Source of the DNA: an uncultured Oscillospiraceae bacterium
GTDB lineage: Bacteria > Bacillota > Clostridia > Oscillospirales > Ruminococcaceae
Assembly: GCA_900556525.1 (NCBI GenBank)
Contig: USOZ01000005.1
Location: 1-25,685, forward strand
DNA length: 25,685 bases
Reading direction: 5' to 3'
In this document: positions 14,962 to 22,542 of the stretch, in pieces
How the letters are laid out: the number at the start of each line of letters is the position of its first letter
How positions within the stretch are numbered: the first letter of the stretch is position 1
Notes under the pieces: model-generated
What the model was told of the DNA's origin: nothing
The model's input: only the letters and a program-made list of their open reading frames with translations
Database searches by the model: none
Translations under genes and position numbers: made by a program

Positions 14962-16997
14962 TATGCATCTCCCTCTGAAAATAAGACATTCCCGTTATTG
15001 TCAACGCCTATACTGATTTTATCATAGTAGGCGTTACAGCCTGTTTTCATGCATTTATCGAGAAAAATCTCCTTATAATTAGCGCCGATTGCGTGGTTTT
15101 TGCGGTAACCGCTGTAAATCGCAAAATCAGCATCTGAAATTGTATCAATTTTATTAAGGCTTAGCGTAACTCCGCGAACGTCAATTAAAATTTCGCCTTC
15201 CCTGACAATGACGGAATATTCCCCGCTTATGTCATATTCGCAATCGGAACTTTCGGGAATATGAAGCTCAAGTGAATCGACACTTGATAATGCTGAAATA
15301 TTATTGTCGCTGCTCCTTGCGGCGCAAACCAGTAAAACCCGCTTTCCAATGCCATTTGAAAGCATTTCCGCAGTTATTTTCTTGCTGTCGCCTGTGGAAA
15401 GAAAACTTATGCCGGATTCGCTTCTTATAACAGCCATGCCGTCAGAACCGTCGGAATACAAACTTATTTCAATTACGTCACTTTTTATAATTTCACCGAA
15501 AATAGCGGCGCTTATTATTGCAATAAACGAAACCATGGAAAATCTTATAAAGTATTTCAGATTGCCCACAGCCGCAAGTACGACAAATATGCCCAGTATG
15601 GTAACAACAGCAAACTGCTGCCAGAATATTCCGTCAGTTTCAATATAGCTGTAAGGGAATTTGCCGAATGTGTAAAAAATAAAATTCATTGCACGCGCGC
15701 AAAATCCCGCAGGAAGCATAAAAAGCTCCGTAAAAAGACCGCACGTAAGCAAATTCAGCAGCACTAAGAACATTGCCGCCATGAAAACGGGATAAATAAG
15801 CAAGGTTGAAATCGGAGAAACAAGCGAAACTCCTCCGAAACAAAGCATACTTATCGGAAATGTACAGAAAAGCGCAGATGCAGAACCGATAAGCGATTGC
15901 TTAATTGTGAGGAATTTATCCGAACGAATTACTGTCTCGCAAATTTTAGGTGCAATAACACCTACCCCGATAGTTCCGAGTGCTGACAGCCATAAACCTA
16001 TATCTCGACACGCATACGGCTGAAAGGCAAGAATTATTAACAGCGCAGTTCCAATAGAGTTAAGCACGTTTGTTTTTCTGAAGAACAGTTCCGCACCATA
16101 GTAAATGAGAAGCATTATTCCCGCTCGCATTACAGAAGAAGTCATTCCGAAGAAAATCATCAGCAGAATAATCAGCGCAGCGGTGAGTCCAAATCTCAGC
16201 GTTCTTCTGCGCTTCAATCTGTCAAGCAAAATCAGACGAATCGTATGGACTATAAGAGAAAGATGCATTCCAGAAACAGCAGCGATATGCGAAAGACCCG
16301 CTCGACGCAGCGATACGGACTGTAATGTTGAAAATCCGCTTTTGTCACCGAAAAATATCGCGCAAAGCACGCTGCTTTCCTCGCTCGGCAGCACAGTTTT
16401 TATTCTGCTTTTTATGCTGTCCGAAAAATCATTGAGAAATGCGCTGAGGCTGAACGAATGTGATATAACAGTAATCTCGCCTTTTACCTGCGCTTTTATA
16501 AAAATTCCTTTTGAAAAGTAATAATCCTTTTCTGAAAAATCCGCCGTATTTCCAAGCTCTGAAAACGCAGCGTCAAAAGCTATTCTATCCCCTACTTCAA
16601 CACCGCTGTCTGCGGCGTAAAGAGTGAATTTCACAGGCAACCCGTCAGCTTTTCCGCTGACAGTAAGCCTTACAGTATCATTGCTTGGATCTGTTCGTTC
16701 AGTGACCACGCCTATGATGTGCGAAGTACTGCCGCTCAAAGACTGCGTAGGCTCAATAAAAATTACACTATAAATTCCAAAAGCAAGCAGTGCTGCCCCT
16801 GCAGAAAGAATATGACGGCGAAAATCGCAGATGTTCATAAGCTTTAAGACTATGAACGTTGCGATAAGCACGCCTGCGCAAATGAAACAAACAATAATGT
16901 TTAAAAAAGACGCGCAAGCAAGCCCCAAAAGGTATGAAAAACCTATCAGAGCTTGCGCGCGGTGCTTTTTTATTGTATTTTTGTTAGTACTCAACAC
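14961..16997 (-). CDS. comEC: ComEC/Rec2-family DNA-uptake channel with degenerate C-terminal domain
   Basis: ComEC forms the inner-membrane channel for single-stranded DNA in natural transformation. The 678-residue protein has two N-terminal hydrophobic helices, an OB-like soluble domain (about 60-170), and the Competence domain with AGLSHIAAVSGMHLSLIVHTIRL near residue 235 and many transmembrane segments to about residue 510. The last 170 residues occupy the place of the metallo-beta-lactamase-like nuclease domain, but the HxHxDH motif is absent. The start is GTG at 16997, overlapping the HIT stop by seven bases. Whether the cell is transformable is not shown here; no other com genes are in the window. 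Confidence 0.93.
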   Translation of the reverse strand: MLSTNKNTIKKHRAQALIGFSYLLGLACASFLNIIVCFICAGVLIATFIVLKLMNICDFRRHILSAGAALLAFGIYSVIFIEPTQSLSGSTSHIIGVVTERTDPSNDTVRLTVSGKADGLPVKFTLYAADSGVEVGDRIAFDAAFSELGNTADFSEKDYYFSKGIFIKAQVKGEITVISHSFSLSAFLNDFSDSIKSRIKTVLPSEESSVLCAIFFGDKSGFSTLQSVSLRRAGLSHIAAVSGMHLSLIVHTIRLILLDRLKRRRTLRFGLTAALIILLMIFFGMTSSVMRAGIMLLIYYGAELFFRKTNVLNSIGTALLIILAFQPYACRDIGLWLSALGTIGVGVIAPKICETVIRSDKFLTIKQSLIGSASALFCTFPISMLCFGGVSLVSPISTLLIYPVFMAAMFLVLLNLLTCGLFTELFMLPAGFCARAMNFIFYTFGKFPYSYIETDGIFWQQFAVVTILGIFVVLAAVGNLKYFIRFSMVSFIAIISAAIFGEIIKSDVIEISLYSDGSDGMAVIRSESGISFLSTGDSKKITAEMLSNGIGKRVLLVCAARSSDNNISALSSVDSLELHIPESSDCEYDISGEYSVIVREGEILIDVRGVTLSLNKIDTISDADFAIYSGYRKNHAIGANYKEIFLDKCMKTGCNAYYDKISIGVDNNGNVLFSEGDA

Positions 16998-17332
16998 ATT
17001 TTCTCGGTGAGCTTTTCGCCGCCGAGAATATGGAAGTGCAGATGATGAACGGTCTGTCCGCCATTTTCACCGATATTTGTAACTACGCGATAACCGTTCT
17101 GAAGATTGAATTCAGCCGCAAGCTGCTTAGCAACAAGCATGACCTCAGCAACGACGCCTATGTTATCCTCGGTGACATCATTCAAGCTTTCAATATGAAT
17201 TTTAGGGATAACAAGAATATGAACAGGCGCTTGGGGATTTATATCCTTAAACGCAAGAACTGTTTCACTTTCGTAAACCTTTTCGGACGGGATCTCACCG
17301 TCGATTATCTTACAGAATAAGCAGTCTTTCAT
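16991..17332 (-). CDS. HIT (histidine triad) family protein, HINT type
   Basis: A 113-residue HINT-branch hydrolase. The triad HLHFH appears at residues 97-101 in VHHLHFHILGG, with the preceding ENGGQTV. The N-terminal CLFCKIIDGEIPSEKVYE is the usual HINT start with a CxxC. Such proteins hydrolyse purine nucleoside phosphoramidates, including aminoacyl-adenylates in vitro; lying directly after alaS (18 bases) is suggestive of that link but not proof. AAAGGAA precedes the ATG. Confidence 0.95.
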   Translation of the reverse strand: MKDCLFCKIIDGEIPSEKVYESETVLAFKDINPQAPVHILVIPKIHIESLNDVTEDNIGVVAEVMLVAKQLAAEFNLQNGYRVVTNIGENGGQTVHHLHFHILGGEKLTEKMC

Positions 17333-17350
17333 AATCGGTATTCCTTTCTT

Positions 17351-19984
17351 TCAGTTAAGCTGACCTGCTGCAATCTCATTAAGAGCAGCAAGAGCATCAT
17401 TGATTTTTGTTGTGTCAGCAATTCCCGCCATAGCGCTGTCGGGCTTTCCGCCGCCCTTACCGCCTGCAATAGCAGCAATCTGCTTGACTATCTGACCTGC
17501 GTTAGCACCCTTTGCGACAGCTTCCTTTGAGCATATGCAGAGGAAATTCCCCTTACCGTCCGCATGACCTGCGAGGACTGCAATAAAATTATCATACTTC
17601 GACTTGAGGTCATCGCCCGCTTTGCGGAGCGCATCACCGACAGTTCCTTCAAGAACAGCCGAGAACACCTTTATACCTGCGATTTCAACAGCACCGCCTG
17701 TAATATCAGCCATTGCGGAAGCGGAAAGCTGACGTTCAAGTTTATCTATTTCTTTTTTAGCTTCCGAAAGCTCATTCTGAAGCGCTTCGCAGCGCTGTAC
17801 AAGCGCGCTCGGATTAGCGAGTTTCAAGGTCTGCGCAGCGGCATGGATAGTGCTGTTTGCCTCGTTAAGAGCTTCGAGTACTCCCGCACCCGTAACCGCT
17901 TCAATTCTTCTTACGCCGGAAGCAACAGATGTTTCGGATATAATCTTGAAGAGTCCTGCTTTTGAAGTATTGTCAAGGTGTGTACCACCGCAGAATTCAG
18001 TTGAATAACCGTCTGTAACACTTACTACGCGGACAACATCACCGTATTTTTCTCCGAAAAGCGCCATTGCGCCTTTTTTCTTAGCTTCTTCAATAGGAAG
18101 CTCCTCTGTAACAACAGGAACAGCCGCGAGAATTTCTTTATTTACAAGCGCTTCAATCTGCGCAAGTTCATCGGGCGTTACCGCGCTGAAATGCGAGAAA
18201 TCAAAACGGCAGCGATACGGGTCAACATAAGAACCCGCCTGGTGAACATGATCGCCGAGAACGCTGCGAAGCGCCGCCTGAAGCAGATGAGCACAGGTGT
18301 GGTTTCTCGCGGTAGCCATGCGAAGTTCTTTATCAACAGTTGCGGTAACTGCGTCACCCGTCATAAACGAACCCTGTAAGCAGCGGCAATAGCATACAAA
18401 CTGTCCGCCGCCGATTTTCTTGGTATCGATAACTTCAAGAACATTGTCGCCGCCGGCACTTGTTATAGTACCCTTATCGCCGACCTGTCCGCCGCTCTCC
18501 GCATAGAAAGGAGTCGTTTCAGTAACGACAGCAACGTCGTTATCCTCGTCAATACTGTCGGTAAGAGCGCCATCCTTTAACATTGCTATTATCTTTGTTT
18601 CACAGGAAAGTTCCTTATATCCCACAAATGCTGTCTTTAATCCGGAAAGCGCATCCGCAGCCGCGTCGTCCCAGCCGCCCTTGAAAGACTGATTTGCGCG
18701 CGCGGTAAGCTTCTGATTCTTCATAAGCTCCATGAAACGTTCTTCATCAAGGGTAAGTCCTTTTTCTTCAAGGATCTCCTTTGTAAGGTCAAGCGGGAAA
18801 CCATAAGTATCATGCAGCTTGAACGCGTCGTCACCGCTTAATACGCCGTTTTCGCCGAGTTGTGCGATAAGGTCGGTAAGTATCTGCGAACCCTTTTCAA
18901 CAGTCTTGTTGAAGCTCTCTTCTTCGGTAGCAATGACCTTCATGATATATTCACGCTTTTCTTCAAGTTCAGGATAAGCGTCCTTGTTTTCTTTAATTAC
19001 CTGGTCGACAATTTCCGTAAGAAACGGTTTTGTTACGCCGAGAAGTCTGCCATGGCGCGCAGCGCGTCTTAACAGGCGGCGAAGAACATACCCTCTGCCC
19101 TCGTTTGAGGGTCTTACGCCGTCGCCCACCATAAACGTAGCTGCGCGAACGTGGTCGGTAATTACACGGATAGAAACGTCATCCTTGTAATTTTCGCCGT
19201 ATGTCTTTCCCGAAACGGAGCAAATTCTCTTGATAATATTCTGAATCGTATCGACCTCAAACATATTATCAACACCCTGCATTACACAGGCAAGACGTTC
19301 AAGTCCCATACCGGTATCAATATTCTTTGTCGCAAGCTGAGTATAGTTTCCGTTTCCGTCGTTGTCGAACTGAGTAAATACGAGATTCCAAATTTCGATG
19401 ATTCGATCGCAGTCGCCCGCCTGCTCAAAACTCTCGAACGGACCGTACTTTTCACCGCGGTCAAAATGGATTTCGGAACAGGGACCGCAGGGGCCGCTTC
19501 CATGTTCCCAGAAATTCTCCGACTTTCCGAGCTTTATTATTCTGTCGCGCGGGATTCCGACTTCGTTAGCCCAGATGTCGCCCGCTTCATCGTCCTCTTC
19601 ATAAATTGTGATCCAGAGCTTTTCGGGTTCAATCTCAAGCTCTTTTGTAAGGAATTCCCAAGCCCACGCGGTAGCTTCATGCTTGAAGTAATCGCCGAAC
19701 GAGAAATTTCCGAGCATTTCAAAGTATGTGCCGTGACGTGCGGTTTTTCCGACATTCTCAATATCGGGTGTTCTTATGCACTTCTGGCAGGTTGTAACGC
19801 GCTTTCTCGGCGGAGTTTCGATTCCTTGAAAAAACTTCTTTAAAGGCGTCATTCCCGCATTTATCAGCAGTATCGAGTTATCTCCCTGAGGAACAAGAGG
19901 CGCGGACGCCATTCTGAGATGTCCCTTGCTTTCAAAAAATTTCAGATAACGTTCTCTGAGTTCATTAAGACCTGTCCACTTCAT
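17351..19984 (-). CDS. alaS: Alanyl-tRNA synthetase
   Basis: AlaS charges tRNA-Ala and hydrolyses mischarged Ser and Gly. Full length at 877 residues. The aminoacylation domain has RMASAPLVP, INAGMTPLKKFF and MLGNFSFGDYF, with GMGLERLACV near residue 240. The editing domain metal site is HTCAH near residue 560 and CGGTH near residue 662. The C-terminal C-Ala domain ends in GGKGGGKPDSAMAG. ATG start with AAGGAA seven bases upstream. It is the first gene of a run that continues through HIT, comEC, holA, rnmV, MBOAT and DHHW with gaps of 48 bases or less. The leader carries no T-box that I can see but holds a short mini-ORF. Confidence 0.98.
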   Translation of the reverse strand: MKWTGLNELRERYLKFFESKGHLRMASAPLVPQGDNSILLINAGMTPLKKFFQGIETPPRKRVTTCQKCIRTPDIENVGKTARHGTYFEMLGNFSFGDYFKHEATAWAWEFLTKELEIEPEKLWITIYEEDDEAGDIWANEVGIPRDRIIKLGKSENFWEHGSGPCGPCSEIHFDRGEKYGPFESFEQAGDCDRIIEIWNLVFTQFDNDGNGNYTQLATKNIDTGMGLERLACVMQGVDNMFEVDTIQNIIKRICSVSGKTYGENYKDDVSIRVITDHVRAATFMVGDGVRPSNEGRGYVLRRLLRRAARHGRLLGVTKPFLTEIVDQVIKENKDAYPELEEKREYIMKVIATEEESFNKTVEKGSQILTDLIAQLGENGVLSGDDAFKLHDTYGFPLDLTKEILEEKGLTLDEERFMELMKNQKLTARANQSFKGGWDDAAADALSGLKTAFVGYKELSCETKIIAMLKDGALTDSIDEDNDVAVVTETTPFYAESGGQVGDKGTITSAGGDNVLEVIDTKKIGGGQFVCYCRCLQGSFMTGDAVTATVDKELRMATARNHTCAHLLQAALRSVLGDHVHQAGSYVDPYRCRFDFSHFSAVTPDELAQIEALVNKEILAAVPVVTEELPIEEAKKKGAMALFGEKYGDVVRVVSVTDGYSTEFCGGTHLDNTSKAGLFKIISETSVASGVRRIEAVTGAGVLEALNEANSTIHAAAQTLKLANPSALVQRCEALQNELSEAKKEIDKLERQLSASAMADITGGAVEIAGIKVFSAVLEGTVGDALRKAGDDLKSKYDNFIAVLAGHADGKGNFLCICSKEAVAKGANAGQIVKQIAAIAGGKGGGKPDSAMAGIADTTKINDALAALNEIAAGQLN

Positions 19985-20004
19985 TGTTTTTTTCCTTAAA
20001 CTTT

Positions 20005-20031
20005 TTACATCGCCGAAAACGGCGCTGTCAT
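20005..20031 (-). CDS. Putative leader mini-ORF upstream of alaS (MTAPFSAM)
   Basis: Within the roughly 80-base alaS leader, AAAGGA is followed closely by ATG and eight codons reading M-T-A-P-F-S-A-M and a TAA stop. Two of the eight residues are Ala (both GCG). The coding bases form a perfect hairpin CGCCG-TTTT-CGGCG (20024-20011). The stop lies eight bases before the alaS ribosome binding site, so a terminating ribosome would cover that site. Translation has not been shown; the ORF is short enough to arise by chance. Confidence 0.4.
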   Translation of the reverse strand: MTAPFSAM

Positions 20032-20069
20032 GTTTTCCTTTCTTGTTTATATCAAAACATACCCATTTT

Positions 20070-20097
20070 ATTATAGCAAAATTTCCCGAAAAGTCAA
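20070..20097 (-). promoter_or_regulatory. Promoter of the alaS operon
   Basis: TTGACT (20097-20092), a 16-base spacer and a perfect TATAAT (20075-20070). It begins about ten bases after the end of the amidohydrolase gene. Transcription should start near 20063. Confidence 0.85.
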
Positions 20098-20107
20098 CAC
20101 TTTAACG

Positions 20108-20911
20108 TCAATTATTCTCTATTCCGAGAAAACGGCAGATATTGCCCGATAATATCTGCTCACGTTCGCTGTCCGTAAGGTCGATTTTATCAAATCTTTC
20201 AAGTTCTTCCCTGCCGTTCCACATAGGATAATCGGTGCCGAAAAAAACACGCTCCGAGCCAAATGCTTCGATATATCGCTTTGCTTTTTCTGGTGAAATC
20301 GCAAACAGCGAGCTTGACGAGTCAACATACACATTTTCTATGTCAAGCAGGCATTGCTGCGCAGCGTCCCACTCGGTATATCCTCCAAAATGCGCACCGA
20401 TCATCTTCTGACGCGGGAATCTCTTTGCCGCGACCGCAAGCCTTTGAGGAGATGAATATGAAAAGCGTTTATCACCCGTATGAAAAAGTATAGGAAGCCG
20501 ACCGTCAATCACCTCGTAAAGCTCCATCGCGTGCTTGTCGTCGATGTTGAATTTCTGAAAGTCGGGGTGGAGCTTTGTTCCTCGCAATCCCAGCGAAATC
20601 ATTCGCTTTATTTCTTCGTCCTCTTCATCTGCGCTCATAGACGGATGCAGCGAACCAAATCCCACAAATTTATCAGGATTTTCGGCAACGCTTGAGGCGA
20701 TAAAATCATTTATTTTTCTGACCTGCTCATGCGTTGTCGCAACGGAATGTACCAGACAACGTGAAATACCCGCTTCGTCACAGTTTTTGAGCAGCGACGG
20801 GATACTACCGTCAAACGCCATGGGAATGTCATAAAATTCGCCTATTGTTTTCGCAGCCTTTGCCGCTATTTTTTCGGGATAGATGTGCACATGGCTGTCA
20901 AAAATCATCAT
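20108..20911 (-). CDS. Amidohydrolase family protein (amidohydrolase_2 type, TIM barrel)
   Basis: A 267-residue metal-dependent hydrolase of the PF04909 kind. Metal and catalytic residues are visible as DSHVH (HxH close to the N-terminus), LFHTGD, GAHFGG and FGTDYPMW, in the usual order for this barrel. The family includes decarboxylases and lactonases as well as amidohydrolases, so the substrate is unknown. I place the start at the ATG of 20911, ten bases after AAAGAAG; the in-frame ATG at 20920 is too close to that site, and any start above 20942 lies upstream of the transcription start. It has its own promoter and is followed directly by the alaS promoter. Confidence 0.85.
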   Translation of the reverse strand: MMIFDSHVHIYPEKIAAKAAKTIGEFYDIPMAFDGSIPSLLKNCDEAGISRCLVHSVATTHEQVRKINDFIASSVAENPDKFVGFGSLHPSMSADEEDEEIKRMISLGLRGTKLHPDFQKFNIDDKHAMELYEVIDGRLPILFHTGDKRFSYSSPQRLAVAAKRFPRQKMIGAHFGGYTEWDAAQQCLLDIENVYVDSSSSLFAISPEKAKRYIEAFGSERVFFGTDYPMWNGREELERFDKIDLTDSEREQILSGNICRFLGIENN

Positions 20912-20948
20912 AAACAACATTCTTCTTTCTAAAATTTTTTCAAGCAAC

Positions 20949-20977
20949 AGTATATCACTTTTTTCGAACAATTTCAA
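20949..20977 (-). promoter_or_regulatory. Promoter of the amidohydrolase gene
   Basis: TTGAAA (20977-20972), a 17-base spacer and TATACT (20954-20949). It is the same pair of hexamers as the miaB promoter. The resulting leader is about 30 bases. Confidence 0.75.
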
Positions 20978-20981
20978 GTAT

Positions 20982-21020
20982 AACAAAAGCTCGGCACACC
21001 CCGCTAAAACTGCTTTTGTT
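20982..21020. repeat. Inverted repeat upstream of the amidohydrolase promoter
   Basis: AACAAAAGC (20982-20990) and GCTTTTGTT (21012-21020) are perfect 9-bp inverted copies separated by 21 bases. The element ends four bases above the -35, a common position for an operator. The bases from here to the small RNA terminator at 21162 are AT-rich and show nothing else I can support. Confidence 0.4.
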
Positions 21021-21161
21021 TAATAGCGACAAAAAAACAAACAGCATATTAAAATCATTGGAGATTTTTACATACCGTTTTTATTTTAGTTGTTCGTTTT
21101 TCCCGCTTACAAATATGTTGTATGCCAAAGCTGCTTTTTAAAAATCCATAGCATGATACCA

Positions 21162-21200
21162 TTTCAACAAAAATGGCAACCCTTTTCGAGTTGCCATTTT
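21162..21200 (-). terminator. Intrinsic terminator of the small RNA gene
   Basis: On the minus strand, AAAATGGCAACTC (21200-21188) pairs with GGGTTGCCATTTT (21182-21170), 13 bp with one wobble and a GAAAA loop, followed by TTTTTGTT. Confidence 0.92.
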
Positions 21201-21342
21201 GGAATATTTTCTTTCGTTATAAATCTAGTCAAGCGGAGGACGCCTATACAGCCCTATTATGAAGCTCCACACCCACTATCTTGACCTAGCGGAATGTTTC
21301 TCAGCTAAACAGGTCTATCCTGTAGCCTGTTACCTTTCGGTA
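21165..21342 (-). ncRNA. Unassigned structured small RNA, about 180 nt
   Basis: The 21000-21470 gap holds no plausible protein gene, yet contains a near-consensus promoter, about 140 bases of structured sequence and a strong terminator. Visible helices in order: UACC-GAAA-GGUA at the 5' end (a GNRA tetraloop); ACAGGCUA with UAGACCUGU; UAGC with GCUA; and a long-range stem CUAGGUCAAG with CUUGACUAG (one bulge) enclosing GGAG paired with CUCC and GGGC paired with GUCC. The third and fourth helices share bases and may be alternatives. Because the amidohydrolase has its own promoter beyond the terminator, an independent trans-acting RNA is more likely than a riboswitch. Length is compatible with 6S RNA, but I cannot find a 5'-3' closing stem. 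I do not recognise SRP RNA, tmRNA, RNase P or a known riboswitch. Confidence 0.6.
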
Positions 21343-21347
21343 CTTGT

Positions 21348-21376
21348 ATTGTATCCGATAAATTCAAGTTTGTCAA
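21348..21376 (-). promoter_or_regulatory. Strong promoter of the small RNA gene
   Basis: A perfect TTGACA (21376-21371), a 17-base spacer and TACAAT (21353-21348), five of six matches to the -10 consensus. No start codon with a ribosome binding site follows before the terminator. Confidence 0.85.
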
Positions 21377-21471
21377 TACTTTTTTCGGAAAATAAAAAAT
21401 AATGTATTTTATCACACACCAGCTTTTTCGACAAAAACATATCTCTACTGAAGCAACGCTACAAGAATGTC

Positions 21472-21786
21472 TTACTGTCCGACAAAAGCATAAATTATCA
21501 TGTCAACTGCAATGCCCGCCACTACGCAAGCCATGACAGGAAGTTTTTTCCATGCAAGCAAAGCGGCGGTTATCCCGCCTGCAATACCTATGTACGGTCT
21601 TTCGGCGTCCACAGAAAATACTCCCGGAAAAATAAGCGCCGACATTGCCGTATATGGGATAAGACGCAGAAACTTTTCAAATTTGGGGCTGAATTTGAAT
21701 TTACTGATAAAAACCGCAGGCAGTACACGCGGGATATATGTAACTGCTGTCATTCCTATTATCATAATCATTATTTCGTAATTCAT
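21472..21786 (-). CDS. azlD: AzlD family branched-chain amino acid transport protein
   Basis: A 104-residue hydrophobic protein with about four membrane segments. It has the family pattern near the start (TYIPRVLPAVFIS) and LRLIPYTAMSALIFPGVF in the middle. AzlD (YgaH type) is the small partner of AzlC in exporters of branched-chain amino acids or related compounds. Its ATG directly follows the azlC TAA stop, so they are coupled. About 95 bases separate it from the small RNA promoter, and I see no strong terminator there. Confidence 0.92.
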   Translation of the reverse strand: MNYEIMIMIIGMTAVTYIPRVLPAVFISKFKFSPKFEKFLRLIPYTAMSALIFPGVFSVDAERPYIGIAGGITAALLAWKKLPVMACVVAGIAVDMIIYAFVGQ

Positions 21787-22503
21787 TTACTCAGCCTCGC
21801 TTTCTTCGCCAATATCAACAAAGAATGTGCCTATCGCCGCGCAAAGAAGCGTCGAAATTATAAGCGCCCAGCTTGAATCAATGAACAGATTAAGTATCGT
21901 ATTAACAACAGCAGTAAAAACCACAAGCACCGCAAGTCTTAAATTTGCACGAAGACCGGGCATGATCAGCCCTATAAACATTGCGTACAGCGCGATCCCG
22001 AAGCTTGCCGAAACAATTTCTGGGAGAATATCCGACGAAAGCGCGCCTATAAGAGTCCCAATATTCCACGAAACATACGAAACCGTAATTAGCCCGAGGA
22101 AAAAAGATGATGTGCGCTTCTCCTTTTCGGAAGTTGTGAAAATTGCAAACGACTCGTCGGTTACGCCGAATGCCGTAAGCATTCTCGTTCCCAATCTTGC
22201 CGATTTCATCTCATTAAAAACACAGGTGCTCATGATAACGTGTCGCAGATTGAGAATAAACGTCGCCAGTATTATCGCAATAATGCCCGCTCCGCCCGCA
22301 TACATTCCAACCGCCATCATTTCGCTCGCCCCCGCAAATACCGCAAGAGACATTGCACAGGTTTCGCCGATAGTAAATCCGGCGTGCCTTGCCATAATTG
22401 CATAAGCCATTCCCACGGGTATAAACCCGAGAATTACGGGCAGCGCACAGCGGACGCCGTTAACATACTGCGCCGCACGACTGTTTTCAGATATTTTTTT
22501 CAT
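21787..22503 (-). CDS. azlC: AzlC family branched-chain amino acid exporter, large subunit
   Basis: A 238-residue membrane protein of the AzlC/YgaZ family. Characteristic stretches are LPVILGFIPVGMAYAIMAR, AVFAGASEMMAVGM and FILNLRHVIMS near residues 20-95, followed by further hydrophobic helices. With AzlD it should form a branched-chain amino acid (or analogue) exporter. The ribosome binding site is weak (GGTGA eight bases before ATG), and three copies of GAACAAAA precede the start. It begins 39 bases after the serine hydrolase gene and probably shares its transcript. Confidence 0.93.
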   Translation of the reverse strand: MKKISENSRAAQYVNGVRCALPVILGFIPVGMAYAIMARHAGFTIGETCAMSLAVFAGASEMMAVGMYAGGAGIIAIILATFILNLRHVIMSTCVFNEMKSARLGTRMLTAFGVTDESFAIFTTSEKEKRTSSFFLGLITVSYVSWNIGTLIGALSSDILPEIVSASFGIALYAMFIGLIMPGLRANLRLAVLVVFTAVVNTILNLFIDSSWALIISTLLCAAIGTFFVDIGEESEAE

Positions 22504-22540
22504 TTTTGTTCACCGTTCTTTTGTTCTCTTTGTTTTGTTC
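22504..22540 (-). repeat. Three direct repeats of GAACAAAA before azlC
   Basis: GAACAAAA occurs three times on the minus strand, at 22540-22533, 22526-22519 and 22511-22504, at 14- and 15-base intervals. The last copy touches the azlC start codon. The repeats fill nearly the whole intergenic gap. Confidence 0.55.
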
Positions 22541-22542
22541 TG

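Noticed and set aside
19151..19843. A 230-codon plus-strand open frame opposite alaS
   Set aside because: It lies inside the conserved catalytic domain of alaS, and its product has no recognisable motif.
19985..20063. T-box riboswitch upstream of alaS
   Set aside because: The leader is only about 80 bases, with no T-box consensus, no specifier loop and no terminator/antiterminator pair.
21000..21165. Short frames in the AT-rich stretch between the small RNA and the amidohydrolase
   Set aside because: None has a ribosome binding site with a sensible start, and none shows a motif.
21165..21342. Naming the small RNA as 6S RNA
   Set aside because: Length fits, but the 5' and 3' ends do not form the long closing stem and central bubble expected of 6S, so I left it unassigned.
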